64,000 bases of DNA from contig NC_015380.1 of assembly GCF_000195085.1 (NCBI RefSeq), positions 668,001-732,000 on the forward strand, in the 5' to 3' direction. This DNA comes from Candidatus Pelagibacter sp. IMCC9063 (GTDB lineage Bacteria; Pseudomonadota; Alphaproteobacteria; Pelagibacterales; Pelagibacteraceae). Every line of letters begins with the position of its first letter. Positions within the stretch are counted from its first letter, which is position 1. The position numbers and the translations under genes were made by a program. Shown piece by piece: positions 23,874 to 30,307 of this stretch. A model generated the notes under the pieces. It was not told the origin of the DNA. It was given only the letters and a program-made list of their open reading frames with translations, and ran no database searches.

Positions 23874-24010
23874 TTATTGTAGATAGTAAAATAAATCATT
23901 CCTAAGACTAGCAAGTTAGCAGTCACTATAAATGAAACAGTTCTTGAAAAAAAAGATTTTTCTTTTTTAATTTCTACGGTGTTAATTTTTGCTGGTTGTA
24001 TTAGATTCAT
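23870..24010 (-). CDS. Small single-pass membrane protein (46 aa), unknown function
   Basis: A short open frame starting MNLIQPAKINTVEIKK and ending in TIYNN. It is preceded by a good ribosome site (AGAGGA, about six bases from the ATG at 24010). Residues 1-24 are polar with several lysines; about 25-43 form one hydrophobic segment (FIVTANLLVLGMIYFTI). It overlaps the end of the convergent SDR gene by four bases. I do not recognise the family. The ribosome site, clean membrane segment and fit between neighbours support a real gene; lack of a known homologue keeps confidence moderate. Confidence 0.5.
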   Translation of the reverse strand: MNLIQPAKINTVEIKKEKSFFSRTVSFIVTANLLVLGMIYFTIYNN

Positions 24011-24088
24011 ATTGTTCCTCTTGTTGTTTGATACTTAATTAATATTAAATTAAGGCAAACTCGGATTGAAAATGTGACTAATATAAGA

Positions 24089-25261
24089 CTACTTTAAAGA
24101 ATTAGCCAAATCTTCTTTAAGATCATTAATATCTTCCAGTCCAATAGATAACCTAATTAGGTTAGGGGTAATACCTAGGGATAATCTTGCCTCTTCTCCA
24201 AGAACTTTATGTGTTGTGGTAGTTGGATGAGTTACAAGAGATTTTGAGTCTCCTAAATTGTTAGAGATATCAAAAATATTTAATTTGTTGATAATTTTAA
24301 AAGCATCTTTCTTCCCGCCCTTAACTTTAAAGGCAATCATGGTTCCCCCGGCACTTTGTTGTTTTTTTGCCAGAGCGTATTGAGGAAAAGACTTAAGACC
24401 AGGATAGTACACTTGCTTAATTTTTTTATGTTTTTCTAAAAATCTCGCAATTTGTAATGCATTGTCGGATTGAGAAAGGACACGTATTTTTATTGTTTCT
24501 AAACTCTTAAGAAGAACCCATGCATTAAAAGGACTAATACAAGGACCGGTATGTCTCAAGAAAGGTTTTAGAATATTTTCTTTAAATTCATTTGTTGAAC
24601 AGACAGCCCCACCCATAGCTCTTCCCTGTCCATCAATATGCTTGGTGCCAGAATAAATAACAACATCTGCACCAAATTTGACTGGTTGTTGTAACACTGG
24701 TGATGCAAAAATATTATCTACAATAGTTGTTATTTTATTTTTTTTAGCAAGGTTACAAACTTGTTTAATATCAATAATTTCCAAGCATGGGTTAGAAGGA
24801 GATTCAAAGAAGAAAATCTTAGTATTTTTTTGAATACTTTTGTTCCATTCTTTAATATTTTTTCCATCAATAAAAGATACTTCAATCCCAAATTTAGGAA
24901 GTATGTCATTTAGTATATATCTACAGGAACCAAATAATGCTGAAGCAGAAACTACATGATCCCCAGCTTTTAATTGACACATCATCGAGCCGAATACAGC
25001 AGCCATTCCACTTGCTGTTGCAAAGCATGCCTCTGAACCATCTAATAAAGCCAACCTTTTTTCAAACATTTCTACTGTTGGATTGGCGTACCTAGAGTAT
25101 TGAAATCCTTTTTTCTTTCCTAGAAAAATAGCTTCTGCTTGCTCGGCTGAATCATAGACAAATCCCGAATTGAGAAAAATAGCTTCAGATGTTTCTTTAA
25201 AGTTAGATCTAGTTAGGCCACCCCTAACTAGATTGGTATCTAACTTAAATTTTTTTTTCAT
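24089..25261 (-). CDS. metZ: O-succinylhomoserine sulfhydrylase (MetZ-type)
   Basis: PLP enzyme of the Cys/Met metabolism family that makes homocysteine from an activated homoserine and sulfide. The 390-residue protein has YSRYANPTVEMFEKRLALLDG, SGMAAVFGSM, SPSNPCLEI, the PLP-lysine motif YSGTKHIDGQGR and GDSKSLVTHPTTTTH. The opening TNLVRGGLTRSNFKETSEAIFLNSGFVYDS resembles MetZ more than cystathionine gamma-synthase. It lies 37 bases after the MetE-like gene, so both are probably under the riboswitch leader upstream of that gene; sulfide would come from sulfur assimilation and the product would feed the MetE-like enzyme. Confidence 0.8.
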   Translation of the reverse strand: MKKKFKLDTNLVRGGLTRSNFKETSEAIFLNSGFVYDSAEQAEAIFLGKKKGFQYSRYANPTVEMFEKRLALLDGSEACFATASGMAAVFGSMMCQLKAGDHVVSASALFGSCRYILNDILPKFGIEVSFIDGKNIKEWNKSIQKNTKIFFFESPSNPCLEIIDIKQVCNLAKKNKITTIVDNIFASPVLQQPVKFGADVVIYSGTKHIDGQGRAMGGAVCSTNEFKENILKPFLRHTGPCISPFNAWVLLKSLETIKIRVLSQSDNALQIARFLEKHKKIKQVYYPGLKSFPQYALAKKQQSAGGTMIAFKVKGGKKDAFKIINKLNIFDISNNLGDSKSLVTHPTTTTHKVLGEEARLSLGITPNLIRLSIGLEDINDLKEDLANSLK

Positions 25262-25267
25262 TATGAT

Positions 25268-25289
25268 GTAGCCCCAGTAAAGGGGCTAC
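25268..25289 (-). promoter_or_regulatory. Intercistronic hairpin covering the metZ ribosome site
   Basis: A perfect 8-bp inverted repeat (GTAGCCCC, 6-base loop, GGGGCTAC) lies between the MetE-like stop and the metZ ATG. The only purine-rich site before metZ, GGGG at 25275-25272, is inside the distal arm, about ten bases from the ATG. No T run follows, so this is more likely a translation-coupling or RNA-processing hairpin than a terminator. Confidence 0.45.
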
Positions 25290-25298
25290 TATATTTAA

Positions 25299-26387
25299 TT
25301 ATAATCCTAATTGTTGAGCTGCCAACTTCGCGCCTTCAGTTCTTGTTTTGATTTTTTCAAATGCCCATTCTCGAGTAGTTGTTAAATCATTACAGAAAGG
25401 TGAATATCCACAACATTCAGAAACACCAGGAATAAATCCTAGGTGCTCTTTTGCAAGAACTATTCTTTCAGCTATTCTTTTTGGTGTTTCAACATCTTTG
25501 GCAAGATGAGAAACAAATCCTAAATAAACAAACTTTCCATTTAAGTTATCCTTAATACATTTAAGAACTTCCTCAAACTTACCCTCTCCTAAACTTGCAA
25601 AAGGTAAATGAAAGTTTTTTATTTTAGATTTCAAAAGAGCAGGATAGACATCCTGAAAGTTTGAATAGTTGTGGTTTGTGAAGTTGTCTGCACCAAAACA
25701 AGTGTGTAAAGTAACTTTATTAAGCTCTTCTTGGCTTAATTTTTCACAGACAGCATCAATTAGACCAACCATACTTTTTAAGACACCACCTGTTGGATCC
25801 ACTTTGATTGCATAAGTTGCTTCTGTCATATCCATACCAACTTCAGCAGCTCCAGACGCAATACACTTCTTAACATCTGTTACGCACTCATTAACAAGAT
25901 CATTGACGAATTGCTCCTTACTGTATCCATCAATTTCATCTTTATAAATTAATGATACAGCTGAAGGTGCAATTACAGTTGCCTTAAAAGGTTTATTTGA
26001 ATATTTTTTTAAAGTTGATATCCATTCATCACCATAATGAGCAAACTTAAAAGGAGTTTGTTCTTTTTGAAGAACAGCCATCTCTCTCGCATGATGACCT
26101 TCAAATTCGATAGTGAAACCTTTTCTACCTTCTTGATTTGGCTTTCCAAGTTTGATGAAACCTTTTTCTAAAAAATACGTAAGAAAATTAGGTTTTTCAA
26201 CTTCGCCAGTCGTTATAATCGGGTTACCATCAATTTTTTCATAATTAGTAACCACGTCTTTTATTTCAGAATCAATAATTTTATCTAATTCTACTTTTTT
26301 TAAATTACCTTCATCAAAAGCTGCATATGCAGATTGTAATTCAGGTGATCTTGGTAAGCTCCCAACGGGGGTTTGTTTTATTGTCAT
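25299..26387 (-). CDS. MetE catalytic-domain protein (cobalamin-independent methionine synthase family)
   Basis: A 362-residue protein corresponding to the C-terminal catalytic half of MetE, without the N-terminal half. Zinc-site residues are visible as HTCFGADN (His and Cys) and SECCGYSPF (Cys), with MDMTEATYAIKVDP between. Such core-MetE proteins methylate homocysteine using a simpler methyl donor or a partner protein; the donor here is unknown. The ATG at 26387 is chosen because it has GGAG six bases upstream; a TTG at 26420 in the same frame lies inside the leader hairpin. The tandem SAM riboswitch leader directly upstream strongly supports a role in methionine synthesis. Confidence 0.8.
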   Translation of the reverse strand: MTIKQTPVGSLPRSPELQSAYAAFDEGNLKKVELDKIIDSEIKDVVTNYEKIDGNPIITTGEVEKPNFLTYFLEKGFIKLGKPNQEGRKGFTIEFEGHHAREMAVLQKEQTPFKFAHYGDEWISTLKKYSNKPFKATVIAPSAVSLIYKDEIDGYSKEQFVNDLVNECVTDVKKCIASGAAEVGMDMTEATYAIKVDPTGGVLKSMVGLIDAVCEKLSQEELNKVTLHTCFGADNFTNHNYSNFQDVYPALLKSKIKNFHLPFASLGEGKFEEVLKCIKDNLNGKFVYLGFVSHLAKDVETPKRIAERIVLAKEHLGFIPGVSECCGYSPFCNDLTTTREWAFEKIKTRTEGAKLAAQQLGL

Positions 26388-26393
26388 TGTCTT

Positions 26394-26455
26394 CTCCTTT
26401 TTCGGAGGGGTATTGAACAAAATATTAAAGGGAAAAAAATTTGTTCAACATCTCC
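26394..26455 (-). promoter_or_regulatory. Possible ribosome-site relay between the SAM-V aptamer and the MetE-like start
   Basis: Two AAAAAGGAG sites occur in the leader. One (GGAG 26455-26452) closes the SAM-V aptamer; the other (26397-26394) is the true ribosome site. Between them CUCC (26407-26404) can pair with either. With the first, it extends an 11-bp hairpin whose core is TTGAACAAA (26448-26440) and TTTGTTCAA (26421-26413). With the second, it makes a small hairpin with loop GAAAAA that would hide the ribosome site. The pairings are seen directly; the switching logic is inference. Confidence 0.5.
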
Positions 26456-26507
26456 TTTTTAGTGCTTTGACTTATGTCGGGCGCACAATACGGTTCAAAT
26501 ACCCGGC
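26452..26507 (-). promoter_or_regulatory. SAM-V riboswitch
   Basis: On the minus strand the element has P1 CGGGT (26505-26501) with GCCCG (26482-26478), a loop reading ATTTGAACCGTATTGTGC, a linker ACATAAGTCAAA, and the 3' strand GCACTAAAAAGGAG. GTGC (26486-26483) pairs with GCAC (26465-26462) and the loop CC with the GG of AAAAAGG, giving the H-type pseudoknot of the SAM-II/SAM-V fold. SAM-V is a known S-adenosylmethionine aptamer of marine Alphaproteobacteria that masks a ribosome site. Placement before a methionine synthase gene fits. Confidence 0.75.
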
Positions 26508-26529
26508 TTTAAGAAGGAAAATATTGTCC

Positions 26530-26560
26530 AAAAAAAAACCACCAAAGAAAGCGGTGGTTT
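26530..26560 (-). terminator. Intrinsic terminator controlled by the SAM-II riboswitch
   Basis: AAACCACC (26560-26553), a nine-base loop, GGTGGTTT (26543-26536) and a run of nine T (26538-26530) form a clear rho-independent terminator inside the leader. The CGCTTT at 26553-26548 can instead pair with AAAGCG (26571-26566) at the 3' end of the SAM-II aptamer, which would act as antiterminator when SAM is absent. Confidence 0.85.
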
Positions 26561-26565
26561 AATAT

Positions 26566-26614
26566 CGCTTTAGCTGGATTTTTAAAGCGCCCGCAATTTG
26601 AAGAAATCGGCGCT
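26566..26614 (-). promoter_or_regulatory. SAM-II riboswitch
   Basis: P1 is AGCGCC (26614-26609) with GGCGCT (26591-26586). The loop starts GATTT and ends AATTGCG, the linker is A/T-rich, and the conserved 3' strand AGCTAAAGCG (26575-26566) returns to the loop as a pseudoknot. This matches the SAM-II layout (stem, GATTT loop, AGCTAAA tail). It starts about two bases after the predicted transcription start and is followed by an intrinsic terminator, so it most likely acts at transcription. Confidence 0.8.
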
Positions 26615-26622
26615 GTAACAAT

Positions 26623-26651
26623 CTTATATAACTTATATAATTTTATGTCAA
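26623..26651 (-). promoter_or_regulatory. Sigma-70-type promoter for the methionine leader
   Basis: On the minus strand TTGACA (26651-26646) and TATAAG (26628-26623) are separated by exactly 17 bases. The predicted start, near 26616, falls two bases before the first stem of the SAM-II element, which supports both calls. Confidence 0.75.
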
Positions 26652-26658
26652 TTGATTT

Positions 26659-26832
26659 TTAGTGCTTATGATTTTGAGATCCACCCAAACCGCACGGCAT
26701 CGCATTGATGGATCCAGAGGTTTCACCTTCTTTATGAAACAGAGGATTGTAAGCCACACCGCTATAATTGTGGTCATAGAGTATGACTACAAAAAAAATA
26801 GACAAAATGATGAGATATAAAATATTTTTCAT
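26659..26832 (-). CDS. Small membrane-anchored protein (57 aa) of the YeeE/YedE sulfur operon
   Basis: The ATG overlaps the stop codon of the YeeE/YedE gene (TAATG), so translation is likely coupled. Residues 1-18 are a hydrophobic signal or anchor (KNILYLIILSIFFVVILY). The mature part contains YNPLFHKEGETSGS and ends MPCGLGGSQNHKH, with a single Cys and four His in the soluble part including a His-Lys-His tail, which could bind metal or carry sulfur. I do not recognise a named family. The operon (peroxiredoxin, exported sulfurtransferase, sulfur transporter) suggests a periplasmic role in handling reduced sulfur. It ends just before the promoter of the methionine leader. Confidence 0.6.
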   Translation of the reverse strand: MKNILYLIILSIFFVVILYDHNYSGVAYNPLFHKEGETSGSINAMPCGLGGSQNHKH

Positions 26833-27994
26833 TAGTAAAAAAACTTTCTGACTTTAACTCCAAAGTAAGAACCCATAAACGCAAACAAGAACCATACCCA
26901 ACCGTGCATACTCCCTGAAGCTATACCGCTAAACAATGCTCCAATATTACAACCAAATGCAAGTCTTGCTCCATAGCCCATAAAAAATCCACCAATCATG
27001 GCAGCTAAAAATAACTTCTTATCAATTTTAATTTGATTAGAAAAATTACCCGATAAAGCGGAAGCTATTAAAGCTCCCAAAATAATTCCTAAGTTAGAAA
27101 CGGTTGTAGGATCTGCTAACAAACTATTTTCTAGAGCAACAGCAGGGTAGGATAGTTGCCAATAGTCCCAAGAAGAAACATCCACACCAATTAGGGTTAC
27201 TAATTTTGCACCCCACAACCCAAAAGAAAATGTGACAGACCACGGATGACCTGCAGCATGCAACATTAAAAAGTTAAACAATACCAAAAGTATAGAACCC
27301 AAAAATAAAGGCCACGGTCCCCTAAGAAGATTAGAAGAAGTAAATCTAAAAATATTATTATGATCTATTATTTTATTTTTTTTCTTGTCTAGAATAAAAA
27401 CAGTTAAATAAAGAGCAGCGATAAGACCTAATTGAAAAGTTAAAGTTTCAGCTAGAGTATAGTTGTCTAGTAAAGAAATCCCTCCCAAAGAAGGAAGGGA
27501 TGACCAAAAAGTAAAGTGATATGTTCCCACTACAGAGCCAATAATAAAAAAAATAAAGTAATAACCATTTTAGTATTACCGCTTCCAGCAGTAAATAAAG
27601 TTCCAGAGCCACAGCCCCCACCCAATTGCATGGCAAGACCAAATATAAAAGATCCAATAACCACAGATAAACTAACTGGAGCAATTGCCCCTACGATAGT
27701 GCCATCATACACAAAACTTTTAGAACCAATGACAAAAGAAAAAACTATAGCTGCCAAGGCCAACATTAAAAATTGAGCTCGAAGCGCACTACTATCTCTT
27801 TGTTCAATAAAATTTCTCCAACCACCCGTAAAACCAAATGCAGCTTTATATAAAGTGAAGCCCAAACCAATACCGATAGCAAAAACTAAAAAATGACGAA
27901 GACCAATCGTGGAGTAAGTAATGTAAGAAAATAATATAGTAAAAATAACCCCAAACAAAACAATGGGCATCTCAATTTTTTTAATTACAATCAT
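26832..27994 (-). CDS. YeeE/YedE-family (TsuA-like) sulfur transporter, broken by one homopolymer frameshift
   Basis: Integral membrane protein of the family that includes thiosulfate importers. The N-terminal half (27994-27530) has GFTGGWRNF and the cysteine motif LGGGCGSGTLF; the C-terminal half (27530-26832) has the second cysteine motif LAFGCNIGALFSG and GSMHGWVW. They appear as two frames joined by TAGTG, but adding one base to the A8 run at 27546-27553 (T8 on the coding strand) reads through as ITLFFFIIGSVVGTYHF, one membrane helix, giving a single 387-residue protein. The apparent GTG start at 27530 is then internal. Paired cysteine motifs fit sulfur-compound relay through the membrane. 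Confidence 0.82.
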
Positions 27995-28016
27995 GAGGGG
28001 GTTGTACTCTAATTAA

Positions 28017-28046
28017 ATATGCGGGTAAATCTTACTACCCGCATAT
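28017..28046 (-). promoter_or_regulatory. Hairpin between the sulfurtransferase and transporter genes
   Basis: A perfect 11-bp inverted repeat (ATATGCGGGTA at 28017-28027 and its complement at 28036-28046) with an 8-base loop lies between the two genes. Only a weak T-rich stretch follows on the minus strand. It may be a partial terminator or a processing and stability hairpin that sets the ratio of the upstream to the downstream products. Confidence 0.55.
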
Positions 28047-28060
28047 AGTAGTTTTTAAAA

Positions 28061-28966
28061 TTATCCGGAAATAACTTTGTTTTTAGGGTTGCTTTCCCAA
28101 TGAGCCCAAGATCCATCATACATTCTTACCTGTGGAATATTTGCCACTTCACTTAGCGCAAACCAAACAGTAGCAGCCCAGTGTCCAGTGTTACAATAAG
28201 TAATGTATCCTTTAAAATCCTTGATTTGAGCATCGTCATAGAGCTTTAAAATTTCAGCTTTAGACTTGATAAAACCATCATTTCCAACTGTTTTTTGTTG
28301 CTCTACATTAACCGCATTGGGTATTCTTCCAACTACTTTTAAAGCAGGGTGTTTTTTTACTCCTTTAAAAAAATCATTAGGTCTAGCATCAATTAAACAA
28401 ATACCATTTGTTTCTTTCTTGGCATTTCTTACTTCTTTATAAGAAGCGCTGTACTTTTTGTTGATTGAAGCCTTAAATACTTTTGGAGCTAACACACTCG
28501 CACCAGCCGCCACTTTATAGCCAGCATCTTTCCATGACTTAAAACCACCATTTAAAATAGAAACATTTTCATGTCCTAAAGTTTTAAAAGTCCAATAAAT
28601 TCTAGCAGCACTTCCAAAGTCAGTAGAATTCACTCCAGCATATATAACAACAACATGCTTTGAATTATCAATTCCAAGACTTCCTACTAATTGTTCCAGT
28701 GGTTTTTTTCCTGGAAATTGTCCAATTACACCATTAACTTTTGCTCTCCATCCATCTTTTAGATAGTCAGAGTGCACTGCTCCTGGAATATGAGCTTGTT
28801 TAAATGTTTCGTAAGATCCACCATCAATTTTGTTTCTAACATCTAATACAAATACATTTTGGTTGTTTAAATTTTTATTTAACCATTTCACATCCACTAA
28901 CGGTTCTGCTGAAAACACGGATGTTGAAATAAAAATAAAAAGTACTGCTGTTATTATTTTTTTCAT
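28061..28966 (-). CDS. Exported thiosulfate/3-mercaptopyruvate sulfurtransferase (two rhodanese domains)
   Basis: Transfers sulfane sulfur to a thiol or cyanide acceptor. A signal peptide (KKIITAVLFIFISTSVFSA) directs it to the periplasm. The first, inactive rhodanese domain holds VFVLDVRNKIDGGSYETFKQ and HIPGAVHSDYLKDG; the second, active domain has CLIDARPNDFFKG, GRIPNAVNV and the catalytic loop YCNTGHWAAT with the active Cys. The 301-residue length is typical for SseA-type enzymes with a leader. It lies between a peroxiredoxin and the YeeE/YedE transporter in one minus-strand operon, which suggests sulfur from thiosulfate or persulfides is processed before uptake. Confidence 0.85.
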   Translation of the reverse strand: MKKIITAVLFIFISTSVFSAEPLVDVKWLNKNLNNQNVFVLDVRNKIDGGSYETFKQAHIPGAVHSDYLKDGWRAKVNGVIGQFPGKKPLEQLVGSLGIDNSKHVVVIYAGVNSTDFGSAARIYWTFKTLGHENVSILNGGFKSWKDAGYKVAAGASVLAPKVFKASINKKYSASYKEVRNAKKETNGICLIDARPNDFFKGVKKHPALKVVGRIPNAVNVEQQKTVGNDGFIKSKAEILKLYDDAQIKDFKGYITYCNTGHWAATVWFALSEVANIPQVRMYDGSWAHWESNPKNKVISG

Positions 28967-28977
28967 TTTTTCCTTTT

Positions 28978-29646
28978 CTAATTTAATATTTTGGGTTGTT
29001 TAACAATTCTAAGGTAGGGCTTTACTGTATTCCAACCACTTGGAAACAACGTTTTAGCTTCTTCTTCTTTTACTGCAGGAACAATAATTACATCTTCACC
29101 TTGCTTCCAATTAGCAGGAGTTGCAACTTTGTGTTTTGCAGTTAACTGAAGTGAGTCAATGACTCTTAGAATTTCTGGAAAGTTTCTTCCGGTAGCCATT
29201 GGATACGATAAAATAAGCTTAATTTTTTTATCAGGACCAATCACAAATACATTTCGAACCGTTGCATTATCAGCCGCTGTTCTCTCGTCAGAAAATCCTT
29301 CAGTGCTAGCAGGAAGCATTCCATAGGCTTTTGCAATTGTTAGATCCTTATCTCCAATGAGTGGATACTCAGGTTTGAAACCAGTAACATCCTTGATGTC
29401 CTCACTCCATTTTCCATGATCTTCTACTGGATCAACACTTAATCCTAAAATTTTAACATTTCTTTTATCAAACTCACCCTTGTGGCTTTGAAGCGCCCCA
29501 AGTTCAGTTGTACAAACTGGAGTAAAATTTTTTGGATGGGAAAAAAGTACAATCCAGCTATCTTTAGCCCAATCATATAAATTAATTTTTCCTTGAGTTG
29601 TCTCTGCTTCAAAATCTGGAGCTGTATCATTTATTTTTAATGTCAT
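28978..29646 (-). CDS. 1-Cys peroxiredoxin (Prx6 type)
   Basis: Thiol peroxidase reducing peroxides and possibly persulfides. The 222-residue protein has the thioredoxin-fold opening LKINDTAPDFEAETTQG, the peroxidatic motif HPKNFTPVCTTELGAL with Cys near residue 45, GLSVDPVEDHGKW, and the long C-terminal extension (YPMATGRNFPEILRVIDSLQL, TPANWKQGEDVIIVPAV) that defines the Prx6 group. It is the first gene of the sulfur operon, divergent from the Lrp-type regulator. Confidence 0.92.
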   Translation of the reverse strand: MTLKINDTAPDFEAETTQGKINLYDWAKDSWIVLFSHPKNFTPVCTTELGALQSHKGEFDKRNVKILGLSVDPVEDHGKWSEDIKDVTGFKPEYPLIGDKDLTIAKAYGMLPASTEGFSDERTAADNATVRNVFVIGPDKKIKLILSYPMATGRNFPEILRVIDSLQLTAKHKVATPANWKQGEDVIIVPAVKEEEAKTLFPSGWNTVKPYLRIVKQPKILN

Positions 29647-29673
29647 TTGTTTCTTTCTGTTTTTTTGACTAAC

Positions 29674-29714
29674 CTAGTCCTTGGGTTATTAAAAGGGACA
29701 AACCTAAGGACTAG
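29674..29714. promoter_or_regulatory. 14-bp inverted repeat in the divergent control region
   Basis: CTAGTCCTTGGGTT (29674-29687) and AACCTAAGGACTAG (29701-29714) form an imperfect inverted repeat (13 of 14 matching) with a 13-base loop, in the 184-base gap between the peroxiredoxin and Lrp-type genes. It lies 28-68 bases upstream of the peroxiredoxin start. It could be an operator for a dimeric regulator or a leader hairpin in the peroxiredoxin message. No T run follows on either strand, so it is not an intrinsic terminator. Confidence 0.55.
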
Positions 29715-29830
29715 TTATTGGAAGTTTATCTAGACTTTTTTCTAATTTATTCAAGTTTAGTAGATAAATAAGTTAATAATTAGATAAAAAACTAGAATTA
29801 ATAGAAAAATATGCTACTTAATTTGAAATA

Positions 29831-30307
29831 ATGAAAAAAAATAATGCATTAAATGATATAGATAAGAAAATTCTATCTGTCCTTCAGGAAAATGCAGACC
29901 TTCCTATTTCGGAGCTTTCTAAAAAAGTGAATTTATCTCCAACTCCTTGTTGGGCTCGAATTAACAAACTTTATAAACAAGGATTTATCACTAAGAAAGT
30001 GGCAGTAGTAGACAGGCTAAAACTAAACTTAAATGTAGTCGCTTTTGTTCAGATAAAAACTAGTAATCACAATATGGAGTGGGCAAGAAAATTTGTTAAA
30101 GCTATTAGTGACATGCCAGAAGTAATAGAATTTTACAGACTGAGTGGTTCTATAGATTATTTATTAAAAGTATTGGTTCCTAGTATTGAAAAGTATGATG
30201 AGTTTTATAAAAAATTAACAGACAAAGTAGACCTAACGGATGTGAGTAGTAGTTTTTCTATGGAAGAAATTAAACAAACATCTTCTCTACCACTAGACTA
30301 CGCATAA
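29831..30307 (+). CDS. Lrp/AsnC-family transcriptional regulator
   Basis: Leucine-responsive-type regulator, DNA-binding in the cytoplasm. The N-terminal winged helix-turn-helix is clear (LNDIDKKILSVLQENADLPISELSKKVNLSPTPCWARINKL contains the expected pattern), followed by the RAM ligand-binding domain (VVAFVQIKT, MPEVIEFYRLSGSIDYLLKVL). Length 158 is normal. Its stop overlaps the start of a LysE-type exporter (TAATG), so it probably senses an amino acid and controls that exporter; the divergent sulfur operon may also be a target. Confidence 0.88.
   Translation: MKKNNALNDIDKKILSVLQENADLPISELSKKVNLSPTPCWARINKLYKQGFITKKVAVVDRLKLNLNVVAFVQIKTSNHNMEWARKFVKAISDMPEVIEFYRLSGSIDYLLKVLVPSIEKYDEFYKKLTDKVDLTDVSSSFSMEEIKQTSSLPLDYA

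Noticed and set aside
26425-26451. Short upstream open frame MLNKFFSL starting right after the SAM-V GGAG
   Set aside because: The ATG directly abuts GGAG with no spacing, and the frame lies in the hairpin region; it is more simply explained as part of the leader structure.
26832-27530. Independent second YeeE/YedE gene
   Set aside because: Junction sequence and total length fit one transporter split by a one-base shift in a T8 run.
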